A stretch of DNA of 44,657 nt from Gammaproteobacteria bacterium. Its GTDB lineage: Bacteria > Pseudomonadota > Gammaproteobacteria > SZUA-229. Below are positions 24,863 to 34,298 of the stretch, in pieces (the first letter of the stretch is position 1; each line of letters opens with the position of its first letter). Location: contig JAOUKT010000021.1 in assembly GCA_029882395.1 (NCBI GenBank), forward strand, positions 1 through 44,657, written 5' to 3'. The notes beneath the pieces are model-generated. The model saw nothing but the letters and a program-made list of their open reading frames with translations, had not been told where the DNA came from and made no database searches. Position numbers and translations under genes: made by a program.

Positions 24863-26059
24863 TCAGCCACAGACCCTGTTTCTGCCTTTCTTCTTGGCTT
24901 GATACAAGGCTTTATCAGCGGCTTTAATGACTTCATGGGGCGATGCCATTTTATCGGTGCGGTTGGCCACACCAATACTGATAGTCACCTGAACCGTTTT
25001 ACCGCTGTCTTTATTATTTTTTCGCTGACGACGATCCTGCTTACGCACTCTAAATTCAGTATCACCGACACTGGTGCGAACAAAGTTAAGGTTTTCTTTG
25101 GTTTCATTGCTGTTTTTACCGGGAATGACAATGGTAAATTCTTCACCGCCATAACGAAAAGCCTTGCCCCCGGAAACTGACTGTCTGATCTTTGACGCCA
25201 CCATTTTTAATACCTGATCACCAACATCATGACCATAGGTATCATTAAACTTTTTAAAATGATCGATATCCACCATCGCAATCGAATAATTACCCGCTAA
25301 CTTCAGCAGCTCTTCTTCCAGCGCGCGTCGTCCTGGCAAACCCGTTAACTGATCAATATAGGCCATGCTCCATGTTTCCTGAACCACGGCAATGACCAGC
25401 ATCAACATACCGGCAATGGAAAAAACAGCCATCGCCGTATCCCGGTTTTTAAAATACACCATGGCAATGCCGGCAAGCAGTGTAATAAATATGGCACTAT
25501 TTTGCGCGGTGGCCTGGACAAACCAGCGGCCGTTAAGAACCAGCACTGCCAGTATCATCATCACCAGCGCTAGCTGAGAAAAGACGGAGTGTTTCAAAAA
25601 TGCCACATCGATGAAGCGCCATGTCAGCAGGGGCCGCAACAGATCAGGAAAGAACTTGGCCAGTGCCATGCAAACCAAAAGCGGCAAGAACAGCAGCGCA
25701 AAACGACTGCCACCCCACCAGGTCAGCATGCCGCGCTCTTTGAGCAATGAAATCAGCATCATGTTAAAGGGCAGGAAGACAGTTAATGACAGCCAGATAA
25801 TTTTCGCCTCAACATAAGCGGCTAACGGCAGATACCACTGCATAACAGCATAGATAAGCAACACGGCTATCGCGCTAAAGAACAGCAGGCTGCGATTGAA
25901 TTTAAAACAGAAAACCAAGACAATCGCGCCGATAATGACTGGCAGAAAATGAATCAGTACCAGCTGAGAGGCAGGAAGCTGTTCAATGATGGGGTATAAG
26001 TATAAAGCCAGCCCCAGCAGGCTAAGCGGTATAATGAGCGAGGGAAGTTTACGCAGCAC
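24863..26059 (-). CDS. Membrane-bound GGDEF diguanylate cyclase
   Basis: A 398-residue protein with about six to seven hydrophobic spans (residues 6-226) and a C-terminal GGDEF domain (about 232-398) that makes cyclic-di-GMP. Active-site RYGGEEF (304-308) is intact, with DQLTGLPGRRALEEE, MVDIDHFKKFNDTYGHDVGD (metal ligand Asp and substrate Asn) and DKALYQAKKKGRN. The R-x-x-D inhibitory site expected five residues before GGEEF is absent (sequence SVSGGKAF), so product inhibition is probably lost. A Lys/Arg-rich insertion of about 20 residues follows TEFRVRK. GTG start at 26059. It lies about 200 bp after the REC-PAS-kinase gene on the same strand. Confidence 0.92.
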   Translation of the reverse strand: MLRKLPSLIIPLSLLGLALYLYPIIEQLPASQLVLIHFLPVIIGAIVLVFCFKFNRSLLFFSAIAVLLIYAVMQWYLPLAAYVEAKIIWLSLTVFLPFNMMLISLLKERGMLTWWGGSRFALLFLPLLVCMALAKFFPDLLRPLLTWRFIDVAFLKHSVFSQLALVMMILAVLVLNGRWFVQATAQNSAIFITLLAGIAMVYFKNRDTAMAVFSIAGMLMLVIAVVQETWSMAYIDQLTGLPGRRALEEELLKLAGNYSIAMVDIDHFKKFNDTYGHDVGDQVLKMVASKIRQSVSGGKAFRYGGEEFTIVIPGKNSNETKENLNFVRTSVGDTEFRVRKQDRRQRKNNKDSGKTVQVTISIGVANRTDKMASPHEVIKAADKALYQAKKKGRNRVCG

Positions 26060-26257
26060 AAGAAAACCAGAAGACCAATAGAAATCACATAATAGTACGA
26101 TAACAGGGTCTCTGACAAATTTTAATCCGCCCGTAAGGCGGGGCCATAAGCGGCGCGGCTTTAACGCTGTACTGTTAACAAACCGCCACAGTGCCCTGCC
26201 AGCCTGCTTCTGTGAGTTTAATGCTCAGGCAAAAGCGGGCAGAGTTTAAGCACCGAT

Positions 26258-27835
26258 TTAAATCGCAACATCAAGCTCAATCCAGAACTCGCTGCCGGCA
26301 CCGTATTCACTGCTCAGACCAATCTGTCCATGCATTAACTCGACCAGCGTTTTACTGATAACCAGGCCGATGCCCGCACCTTCTATTGCAGGATCATCAT
26401 TTAGCCTTTCAAAGGGCCTGAACATTTTTTTTAATTGATCAGCACGAAGACCGACTCCTGTATCTTTGACTGTAATTTTAATCTTGCTTCCGCTGACAAT
26501 CGAATTTACTTCAACGCAGCCATTAATTTTATTATATTTGACCGCGTTTGAAAAAATATTCAACAAAACCTGTTTTAAACGCAACTCGTCGGCCACTACC
26601 AGCTGATATTTTGCACTGACATTATCAATCACACTGATTTTTCTATCCGCTGCCGATTTGGCTATCATCGCGAAACAGTTTTTAAAGACTTTGCTCAGGT
26701 CAACCGGCGAAAGATTGATTTCTAACTTGCCGCTTTCGATTCTCGCAAGGTCAAGAATTTCGTTTATTAAATCCAGCAGATGAATACCTGCCTTTAATAT
26801 TTCATCCAGGTTCAGTCGGTTATCTTCAGAAAGCTCATACGCGTTCATTTCCATCAGCTGAGAGAATCCGATGATTGCGTTCATCGGGGTGCGCAGTTCA
26901 TGGCTCATCCTTGAAAGAAAATCAGTTTTCGACTGGTTGGCTTTCTCTGCTAATATTTTTGCTTCTATCAGATCCTTTGTTCTTTCTTTGACTTTTAGCT
27001 CAAGACTGTCATTGGCTCTTATCACCGCCAGCTCAGCATTTCTGCGGTCGGTAATATCCCGGCACTCGACAAGCATCAGTTCAAGACTGCCAGTTGAATC
27101 AAGTATCGGTTTAACCGAGATATCAAAGGTAAGCTCCTGACTTAAAGCATTAGTGATCTGCAGCTCATGCCTTACAAACACGCCCTGACTTGCTTTCTCC
27201 ACCATGCTTTTGATTTTTTGTTGTGATACATTGTCGTCACTCCACCAGGGCGCTTTATGTAACTCAATTCCAGCCACATCATTGAGCGCAAGCCCTTTAA
27301 AGTCCAGCGCCTGTTTATTAACCTCAAGTAAGGCTGCATTTTTATCTGTCAGCATTAACCACTGGAAAGTTTGCTCAAAGACTGCCCTGAATCTTTTTTC
27401 ACTGCTATTTTTTTCCTGCAGCCAGTGCTGATGATCACTGGCACGTGAAACAGCTGAAAATAATTTCTCTGTTTGAATGGGTTTGTGCAGATAATCATTT
27501 GCGCCTTTTTTTACAGCCGTTACCGCGTAGTCTGCCTCCCGAAATGCTGTCATCATTATGCAGTATATATCACTGACTTCACTCTTCAGCCAGCTCAGCA
27601 AATCGAGGCCACTATCCTGCCCCAGCTTTATATCCAGCAGGGCTATATCCGGCTTAAACGATTCAACAAGCAGTTTTGCCTGACTGATACCTAATGCAGT
27701 TCTGATTTCAAGCTGTTCATCCTGCATCTCTAAAATAGCGACCAGTGAATCGGCTATATCCTCATCATCATCGACAATCAGAACCCTGAGCGTCTTGCTT
27801 GTATGGCCTGCGTGCCATTCCATCGAAACCGACAT
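26258..27835 (-). CDS. Receiver-PAS-histidine kinase
   Basis: A soluble 525-residue signalling protein. An N-terminal receiver domain (about 15-130) has VDDDED and phospho-acceptor Asp in LLDIKLG (about 68) and Lys in YLHKPI. A PAS domain (about 145-265) ends in ECRDITDRR. A coiled linker leads to HisKA with FLSRMSHELRTPMNAIIGFS (His about 312) and HATPase with NIFSNAVKYN, DTGVGL and GAGIGL. With no membrane span, it should be cytoplasmic and receive phosphate through its receiver. The ATG at 27835 is preferred over a TTG one codon earlier; AGG lies nine bases upstream. It follows the sensor kinase by 66 bp in the same direction. Confidence 0.93.
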   Translation of the reverse strand: MSVSMEWHAGHTSKTLRVLIVDDDEDIADSLVAILEMQDEQLEIRTALGISQAKLLVESFKPDIALLDIKLGQDSGLDLLSWLKSEVSDIYCIMMTAFREADYAVTAVKKGANDYLHKPIQTEKLFSAVSRASDHQHWLQEKNSSEKRFRAVFEQTFQWLMLTDKNAALLEVNKQALDFKGLALNDVAGIELHKAPWWSDDNVSQQKIKSMVEKASQGVFVRHELQITNALSQELTFDISVKPILDSTGSLELMLVECRDITDRRNAELAVIRANDSLELKVKERTKDLIEAKILAEKANQSKTDFLSRMSHELRTPMNAIIGFSQLMEMNAYELSEDNRLNLDEILKAGIHLLDLINEILDLARIESGKLEINLSPVDLSKVFKNCFAMIAKSAADRKISVIDNVSAKYQLVVADELRLKQVLLNIFSNAVKYNKINGCVEVNSIVSGSKIKITVKDTGVGLRADQLKKMFRPFERLNDDPAIEGAGIGLVISKTLVELMHGQIGLSSEYGAGSEFWIELDVAI

Positions 27836-27901
27836 CAATCAGTACCTGTTCTTGTTAAACGATTCATAATAACGACCCTGTTGTCATATTCAGGCAAGAC
27901 A

Positions 27902-30229
27902 CTACGACGTACTCAGCCCTGGCAACCATAAAGTAACCAGTGTTCCATGGCCTTCTTCAGATTCTATTTCTATGCCACCATGATGCTGATCCATAATTCT
28001 TTTAACGGTCGGCATGCCCAGCCCGACACCAAAACCTTTTGTTGAAAACAGCGGTTCGAATATTTTTTTCTTAATCTCATCATTCATGCCGCTGCCATTG
28101 TCAGAAAAGATCATATTGACTCTGTTGTTAATTTTTTCGGTTCTTATTTTCAGCTTAGAGCCCTGTATCACTCTGTTGCCATCAGACTCATTCATCATTG
28201 CCTGGCAGGCGTTATCAAATACATTTATCACCGCTCTTCTGACAACCTCGACATCGATCATCGTCTGTTCGCCGTCTAGCGAGCAATCCAGTTCAAGCGC
28301 GATACCATCAAGCACTGTCTGCTCTTCTATGACTGATGTAAGCCAGCCATCAATATCAACCTTTGTCATTGTTAATTTATCGATTCTTGTAAAATCAAGC
28401 AGTTCATCGATTATCCGGTCACAGCGTTCGATATTTCTGCCGATTCTTGAAATAGCCTGCTGCAACTTCTCATTATCAGGATCACTGATTTTCTGCACCA
28501 CATAAAGCGACGGTGACATTGCGCCCAGAGGGTTTCGCAATTCATGGGAAACGGTTGCTGTCAGCTGGCCGAGTGTAGCCAGCCGTTCATTTCTGATTAG
28601 CTCCTCCTGTGCGTCCTCCAGCTCTTCTGTTCTTATTTTTACCTGTTCTTCAAGGTTATCCCGGTACTGCTTGATTTCATCCAGCGCTTTGTTTTTTTCA
28701 GTGATGTCAATACCCGTTGACACCACATACTCAACATTGCCTTCGTCATCAAACAACAAACTATTCGTCCACTCTATTAAATATAAGACACCCGATTTGT
28801 CGACCCAGTTATTAATGTAGAAGCCTGTTTGCTTTTCTGGGTTGTCGACCAGCGCTTTAAATGCATCTTCATATATGGATACCGCATCTTTCTTTGGAAG
28901 CACAGTTTGCCATGGAAATTTATTTTCTATCTCTTCAAATGTATACCCACTTAGCAATTCACAGGCATTATTAAACCGGACAAACCTGCCCTCTCTGTCC
29001 AGCACCAGGACCAGTGCTCCCGCTGATTCCAGTACTGCATTGATAAAGTTTCTTTCATCGGTCAGCGCCTGCTCAATGATTTTTCTTTCAGTAACATCCA
29101 GCACTGTTCCGATCATACGAACGGGCAGCCCTTTATCATCACGATAGACCTTGCCCTGCTCCTGAACATCTCTGATAACGCCATCAGGGTGCGTTACTCT
29201 GTGCTCAATGAAATAGGCCGCATGCTGGTTTTGTACCGCATTATTGACAGCAGCCACCACAAGCTCCCGGTCATCGGCATGAATACTTTGCAAAAACGCA
29301 TCGTAGGTTGCACCAAACTCCTGTGGTTTTAAGCCAAAAATCCTGTAAATCTCATCTGACCATGCAAGCTCGCCACCAACGATATCCCAGTCCCAGCTGC
29401 CTATATGCGCTATTTCCTGGGCTTTCAAAAATGTCTCTTCGCTGCGGAACACGGCCCCTAGAAGCTCATCAACCCGTGTCGCCATAGCTTCAATATTACG
29501 TGATAACAAACCTAATTCGTCACTGCCGTGTACGGGTATTTGTACTTGATAATCACCGTCTGCAATCTTTCCAGTGTGTGTACGGATGATAGAAATCCGT
29601 CTAAATACCAGAAAATGCAATAGCGCACCAAATAAAAGCAAACTCACAACCTGGAAAATAATCACACGCATAACAAGTCCATAGGCCGCTTCAACCGTTT
29701 CCTGCAACTCATGCACTACGATTAAAGTACCGGATTTTGATAAGGCCACATCATTCGAATCTAAAAAAGCGGCAACCGGGTAAATCGCAATCACGGCTTC
29801 ATCATTTTTGGTCGTCCATATTTTTCCTTTTGCTTTGGTAATGGATGATTTTGTATCCGCTATAAATCGTTTTCTGTCATGGTCATCTAAAGCCAGTGAC
29901 ACCTCCCACAAACTTTTATCAATATGTGACAACTGAGTTGATGCAAATACTTTCTGGTTCTGATCAGTTAACAGCGCGTAACGAATGGCGGTATTAACAC
30001 CTAAGCCGGTTATACTTAATGTTACCTGTTCGAAATGATTATTCCGCATCAGAAACTCGATCGAGCTCTGCAGGCCAACACTCATGTTTTTGACATCCTG
30101 ATAAACAGTATTCTTGATCGCCTGTCTTTCTACATTATAAATATAGGTAACCAGATAGACCACCTGAACCAGCAGCAGCACGGCTAAGACAGTGACAATT
30201 TTATCCCTTACTGATGACAATAATTTCAT
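27902..30229 (-). CDS. HAMP-PAS-PAS sensor histidine kinase
   Basis: A 775-residue inner-membrane kinase. TM1 (about 10-31), a periplasmic region of about 155 residues, TM2 (about 186-208), HAMP (about 210-262), PAS_3-type domain (about 275-382, ending GTVLDVTERK), second PAS (about 395-512, ending STGIDITEKN), a coiled coil, then HisKA with TVSHELRNPLGA (His562) and HATPase with DNACQAMMN, DNGSGMND and GFGVGLGM. The NtrB/PhoR-like SHELRNPL and STKGFGVGLG forms suggest an active kinase. It starts 12 bp after the substrate-binding lipoprotein gene, so that protein is the likely input to the periplasmic domain. Confidence 0.94.
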   Translation of the reverse strand: MKLLSSVRDKIVTVLAVLLLVQVVYLVTYIYNVERQAIKNTVYQDVKNMSVGLQSSIEFLMRNNHFEQVTLSITGLGVNTAIRYALLTDQNQKVFASTQLSHIDKSLWEVSLALDDHDRKRFIADTKSSITKAKGKIWTTKNDEAVIAIYPVAAFLDSNDVALSKSGTLIVVHELQETVEAAYGLVMRVIIFQVVSLLLFGALLHFLVFRRISIIRTHTGKIADGDYQVQIPVHGSDELGLLSRNIEAMATRVDELLGAVFRSEETFLKAQEIAHIGSWDWDIVGGELAWSDEIYRIFGLKPQEFGATYDAFLQSIHADDRELVVAAVNNAVQNQHAAYFIEHRVTHPDGVIRDVQEQGKVYRDDKGLPVRMIGTVLDVTERKIIEQALTDERNFINAVLESAGALVLVLDREGRFVRFNNACELLSGYTFEEIENKFPWQTVLPKKDAVSIYEDAFKALVDNPEKQTGFYINNWVDKSGVLYLIEWTNSLLFDDEGNVEYVVSTGIDITEKNKALDEIKQYRDNLEEQVKIRTEELEDAQEELIRNERLATLGQLTATVSHELRNPLGAMSPSLYVVQKISDPDNEKLQQAISRIGRNIERCDRIIDELLDFTRIDKLTMTKVDIDGWLTSVIEEQTVLDGIALELDCSLDGEQTMIDVEVVRRAVINVFDNACQAMMNESDGNRVIQGSKLKIRTEKINNRVNMIFSDNGSGMNDEIKKKIFEPLFSTKGFGVGLGMPTVKRIMDQHHGGIEIESEEGHGTLVTLWLPGLSTS

Positions 30230-30241
30230 CTTAGTCTTCCA

Positions 30242-31228
30242 TTAATTTTGCACAAACTTGTTTTCATACAAAGCAAATCTCTCAATGCTTTCTTTTAACA
30301 AGTTATTAACCCGCATTTCTTCAGATATGCGCACGGCAATAGCAGACAAAGCTGATTCATTGATATCATCTGCAAAAAAATTCTGGTTTTCAGACTTGCC
30401 CGGAAAAACAATGCCATCAAATGCTGTAGCAATGCCTTTATCAGACAGTTTCAGTCTCTGGTTCATGAAAGCCAGTGATGCTTCTTTATTTCTGTCAAAG
30501 TGATTTAATGTCATGAACCAGCCATCAACCAGCCTTTGCAAACGGTCTTCCTCACTGTCAACAAGTTCTTTTCTTATAATTAATACATCTAGAATTTCAT
30601 TGGGAATTTCGCGGCTGCTAAACACCTCTTTAAATCCTTTTTCAATTAATCTTGACTTTGCCGGTTCAAATGTGACAACAGCATCAACATGCTCATTTAA
30701 CAGTGCTCTTTCTGTCTCATTTACATTCATAGACACCAGGTTAACCTCACCGCTTTTCATATTATGTTTGTCAAGTGCCCGGCTTAACATATAAGCACCA
30801 ACAGCGGTGTTCTCGTAACCGATTTTCTTTGATTTCAGTTGTGCAAAGTGGCTGTACTTGTTATTGGCTATCACCGCATCGCCGCCATTTGATGCATCAA
30901 GCACCAGGAACACCATCAGATCGAATTTCTCTTCTGCTAAAATCAGCACTTCATCCATTGTTAGCGCAGCAATGTCGATGGTTTTATTTCTGAACGCATT
31001 CATCACCTGTGTTGCGGAAAGCAACTCAACCAGTTTAATTTCTTTTTTATCGACAAAGCCCTTTTCTCTGCCCAGGTAAAGCGGCTCATAACCAACCCAG
31101 ACAGTGGTGCCTAATTTTAATGGCGCATGCCGGGTATCCGAACACGAGAGCGTATTGAGCATGACAAAAACAACTGACATAACAGCTAAGCCGAGTTTAA
31201 ACCTACTCATAAGGTGTGATTTATGCAT
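30242..31228 (-). CDS. NMT1/SsuA-like substrate-binding lipoprotein, probable sensory partner
   Basis: A 328-residue periplasmic type-II binding protein of the NrtA/SsuA/ThiY group. Features: LKLGTTVWVGYEPLYLGREKG (about 37-57), NAFRNKTIDIAALTMDEVL (about 76), GGDAVIANNKY (about 114), LKSKKIGYENTAVGAYMLSR (about 129) and EHVDAVVTFEPAKSRL (about 178). A cysteine in TLSC (about 29) could be lipidated, though Thr at -3 is not standard. No ABC permease or ATPase is adjacent. It overlaps the receiver gene upstream by 8 bp and precedes the sensor kinase by 12 bp, so a role in signal perception, not import, is inferred. The ligand is unknown; nitrate, sulfonates and pyrimidine-like compounds occur in the family. 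Confidence 0.88.
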   Translation of the reverse strand: MHKSHLMSRFKLGLAVMSVVFVMLNTLSCSDTRHAPLKLGTTVWVGYEPLYLGREKGFVDKKEIKLVELLSATQVMNAFRNKTIDIAALTMDEVLILAEEKFDLMVFLVLDASNGGDAVIANNKYSHFAQLKSKKIGYENTAVGAYMLSRALDKHNMKSGEVNLVSMNVNETERALLNEHVDAVVTFEPAKSRLIEKGFKEVFSSREIPNEILDVLIIRKELVDSEEDRLQRLVDGWFMTLNHFDRNKEASLAFMNQRLKLSDKGIATAFDGIVFPGKSENQNFFADDINESALSAIAVRISEEMRVNNLLKESIERFALYENKFVQN

Positions 31229-31847
31229 ACTGTTTCCCGTTTACCTGGTTGATTAATAGCTCTTCAAGTTTGTTAATATCTAATGGTTTATGAAACAACA
31301 CCACGCCGGTTTCAGCCAGCGATTGCAGCCGGCTGTTATTGGCCGGTATTGCGGTGACCACTATTACATTGCCGGGATTTTGTTCCTTATCGGCTTTTAT
31401 TGCATTAATCATTTCGTAACCATCCATATTCGGCATCATCAAATCGGTCATAACAATATCAGGATGGTGTTTGCCCACCTTGATCAGCCCTTCGAAACCA
31501 TTCGCTGCTGTGATGATTGTTATCGGCAAGCCTGTCATTGAAATCGACAAACAATACGCATCCCTGACTTCAATATCATCCTCGACCACCAGCATCACCA
31601 GCTCTTTGGTTTTGGTTTTGGTTTTGGTTTTGGTTTTAGATTTGGATTTATGTTCCCTGGCTATTAACTCTTTTCTCTGATTGATGATATGGCTGACTGA
31701 TTGCTCGTATATGCGCCGATGGCCGCCGGCTGTCTTCCAGGCCACGAGGGTTCCATTTTCCACCCACAGTTGCACGGTGCGTAACGACACACCTAACAGC
31801 TGTGCGGCGGCCCTGGTTGACAGGTAACGGTCATCGTCAGTGTTCAT
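31221..31847 (-). CDS. Excisionase/MerR-like HTH fused to a receiver domain
   Basis: A 208-residue response regulator with reversed order: an N-terminal excisionase/BldC-type helix-turn-helix (YLSTRAAAQLLGVSLRTVQL, then WVENG and AGGHRRI, residues 8-46), a Lys/Ser/Thr linker (about 67-81) encoded by a hexanucleotide repeat, and a C-terminal receiver (about 84-200) with VVEDD, phospho-acceptor Asp in IVMTDLMMPNMDG and Lys in LFHKPLD. It probably binds DNA and takes phosphate from the kinase two genes downstream. It leads the operon and overlaps the binding-protein gene by 8 bp; AGAG precedes the ATG. Confidence 0.9.
   Translation of the reverse strand: MNTDDDRYLSTRAAAQLLGVSLRTVQLWVENGTLVAWKTAGGHRRIYEQSVSHIINQRKELIAREHKSKSKTKTKTKTKTKELVMLVVEDDIEVRDAYCLSISMTGLPITIITAANGFEGLIKVGKHHPDIVMTDLMMPNMDGYEMINAIKADKEQNPGNVIVVTAIPANNSRLQSLAETGVVLFHKPLDINKLEELLINQVNGKQYA
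31605..31646. repeat. Hexanucleotide repeat in the response-regulator linker
   Basis: Five perfect TTTGGT units (31605-31634) followed by the degenerate units TTTAGA and TTTGGA. On the coding strand they give alternating Lys-Thr, then Lys-Ser, between the HTH and receiver domains. Copy-number change would lengthen or shorten the linker by two residues per unit without a frameshift. Confidence 0.9.
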
Positions 31848-31979
31848 AGTTAACTCTTTTCATATCGATCAATGCATACTACTCAGTATCACTTTAGTCA
31901 TTTTTATCATTTTTATCACTTTTCTGCCGCTGCAAATGTTAATGCTTTGTAAAATCATAACCTTAACAGTTCAGACACA

Positions 31980-32006
31980 AAAAACGCCCCATATTAGGGC
32001 GTTTTT
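31980..32006 (-). terminator. Bidirectional-type terminator after the GGDEF-EAL gene
   Basis: Stem AAAAACGCCC (31980-31989) with GGGCGTTTTT (31997-32006), loop of 7. On the minus strand it lies 28 bp after the stop of the GGDEF-EAL gene and ends in a T run. It separates that gene from the regulatory operon beyond; the 31848-31979 stretch shows nothing else. Confidence 0.88.
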
Positions 32007-32033
32007 ATAGCTGTTCTTTTAGCTTGTTTAAAA

Positions 32034-34100
32034 TCAGTTAATATAGTGTTCTGGTTTCGAAATGCCAAAGCCTTGCGCAAAATCAACCCCTATGAGCTTT
32101 AATTTTTTTAGAATCTCTTCATTCTCTACAAATTCAGCGATGGTCTGAATGCCCATGACCTGGCCAATCTGGTTTATCGCTGACACCATGCTATGGCTCA
32201 CAGCATCATTGACAATATCTTTGACCAGCATGCCATCAATCTTCAGAAAATCCACATCCAGGTTTTTTAAATATGCAAAAGAAGAAACACCACTGCCAAA
32301 ATCGTCAAGTGCAAATAAAAAGCCCCTGGCTTTCAGTTGTTTAATCAGATTCCGGGTGGCGACCAGGTTAGCCACTGCCATCGTTTCTGTAATTTCAAAA
32401 CAGATATGCTGGCACGCTACGTTATACCGATCAGCCTCGGTCAGCACATATTGCAGAAAGCGGTCATCATTGAGCGACGCACCTGACAGGTTAATATTAA
32501 AGAGCACAGCCTCTCGCATTTCTTCGGCTATAGCAGGCAACATGATTGTATTCAGGGAGGCAAAACACTGATGGATAACCCATCGGTCTATTTCAGGCAT
32601 TAAACTGTATCGCTCAGCAGCCGGTAAAAACGAACCCGGGGCCATGATACAGTCATCAGCATCGAGCATACGAATCAGAATTTCTTTATGACAAAACTGT
32701 TTGTTTGTGATCGACTGTATGTCCTGTGCATAAAGCTGAAAACGGTCGTCTTTAAGCGCCTGGGTAATGCTTGCAACCTGGTGCATTTGACCATGGCGCT
32801 GGTTCATTTCAGCATCATCAACACCGTAAACATGGATCCGGTTTCGGCCCAGCTCTTTTGCCGCATAGCAGGCAATATCGGCGTAGGTTAAGACAGCACT
32901 GGCACTTTCTGAAGACTCGGTGATGGCGGCCAGCCCGACACTAACACCAATATCGAAAGTCTTTTCTTGCCATACAAAGCGGAATTTTTTTACAATTTCA
33001 CGCAAATTATTCGCCACAACCATAGCCTGCTCTATTGCTGTCTGATCAAGCAGCAAGCCAAACTCATCGCCGCCCAGACGGGCCAGTGTGTCACTGCCTC
33101 GAATATTTTCCTGCAACAGAACGGCTAGCTGCTTGAGCAACTCATCACCTGCGATATGACCACAGGTATCATTAACCAGCTTAAACTGATCCAGATCCAG
33201 ATATAGCAGAGCATGTTGATGCCGATGCTCGCAGGCATCAGCGTGCAGCAGAGATAGCAGCCGATCAAACTCGCGGCGATTTACCAGAGCCGTCAATGAA
33301 TCATGACTGGCCTGCCATGAGAGTCGTTTTGATAACTCTCTGGTTTTGGTGACATCATGAAATACCAGCACAACACCAATGATTTCTTTATTAAGAACGA
33401 TTGGCGCGGCAGAATCCTCAATCGAAATTCTGTATCCCTGCCTCGATATCAGCAGCGCCTGGCTGGCATTATCGACGATTCCAGCTGCATTGAGGCACCT
33501 TTCAAGCGGGTTGATAAGCACCTCGCCATTCAGCTCGTTGACAATATGAAACACTTCCGGCAGTTTTTTACCGACGGCCTCTTTATTCGTCCAGCCCGTT
33601 AGTTTTTCAGCAACCGGGTTAAGGTAGTCAACCCGGCCAGCGGCATCGGTGGTAATAACCGCATCGCCGATAGAATGCAGCGTCACTTCGGCCCGCTCTT
33701 TTGCTTCGGCCAGGGCCTGTTCATTCTCTTTTTGCCGGGTAATATTCTGCACCAGTGAAGTCACGCCAATGACATGACCAGATGGGTTCACAAGCGGCGT
33801 GTTATACCATTCACAATGAATCAGCCTGCCTTGCTTGGTAACATTGCTGTTGGTGCTGCGCTGACCGCCCTTTTTTTCCAGCAGCGCCTGCCATACTTGC
33901 GACACAAAAGGCCGTGCAGCTTCAGGCAAAATAATATCCGCTGCGTACTGGTTAATGGCTTCTTCATAACTGTAACCAAAGATGCGTGCAGCCGACGGGT
34001 TCCAGTCAATCACCCGGAAGTCCAGGTCCCACTCAATAACTGCGAGCGGTGTTTGCTGCACATGCAAGGCAAGACGTTGTTCTAGTGTGGTATCGCTCAT
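32034..34100 (-). CDS. PAS-PAS-GGDEF-EAL cyclic-di-GMP enzyme
   Basis: A 688-residue cytoplasmic protein with two PAS domains (about 10-125 and 135-255), GGDEF (about 262-425) and EAL (about 440-688). The cyclase site is intact (ARLGGDEFGLL, 341-351) with an R-x-x-D inhibitory site (RGSD, 334-337). The phosphodiesterase half keeps its catalytic set: KEILIRM in place of EALLR, FNINLSG, CFEITET, ALDDFGSG, FLKIDG, TIAEFVENEE and FAQGFGI. Both making and breaking cyclic-di-GMP is therefore possible, with PAS input choosing. It is a single-gene unit with its own terminator. Confidence 0.94.
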   Translation of the reverse strand: MSDTTLEQRLALHVQQTPLAVIEWDLDFRVIDWNPSAARIFGYSYEEAINQYAADIILPEAARPFVSQVWQALLEKKGGQRSTNSNVTKQGRLIHCEWYNTPLVNPSGHVIGVTSLVQNITRQKENEQALAEAKERAEVTLHSIGDAVITTDAAGRVDYLNPVAEKLTGWTNKEAVGKKLPEVFHIVNELNGEVLINPLERCLNAAGIVDNASQALLISRQGYRISIEDSAAPIVLNKEIIGVVLVFHDVTKTRELSKRLSWQASHDSLTALVNRREFDRLLSLLHADACEHRHQHALLYLDLDQFKLVNDTCGHIAGDELLKQLAVLLQENIRGSDTLARLGGDEFGLLLDQTAIEQAMVVANNLREIVKKFRFVWQEKTFDIGVSVGLAAITESSESASAVLTYADIACYAAKELGRNRIHVYGVDDAEMNQRHGQMHQVASITQALKDDRFQLYAQDIQSITNKQFCHKEILIRMLDADDCIMAPGSFLPAAERYSLMPEIDRWVIHQCFASLNTIMLPAIAEEMREAVLFNINLSGASLNDDRFLQYVLTEADRYNVACQHICFEITETMAVANLVATRNLIKQLKARGFLFALDDFGSGVSSFAYLKNLDVDFLKIDGMLVKDIVNDAVSHSMVSAINQIGQVMGIQTIAEFVENEEILKKLKLIGVDFAQGFGISKPEHYIN

Positions 34101-34298
34101 TAAGATGGCAGCCCCAGAATAACCTAAACTTCATATAGAATTATTTGTATAGTTATAGCTCATAGGGATTATTTTGTAACAGGCACTCAATATTGTTGAC
34201 ACCTGCACATTGCCGGCGATGACAATCACACTGTTCGCTATTGCGAAGTTTGCTGTTCAGCGTGGTATGCAGCAGCCTTGCAGACGGCAATCCGTCAT

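Noticed and set aside
26124..26141. CCGCC/GGCGG hairpin between the REC-PAS-kinase and cyclase genes as a terminator
   Set aside because: Five-pair stem with no T tract in the transcribed direction; not strong enough to claim that the cyclase is a separate unit.
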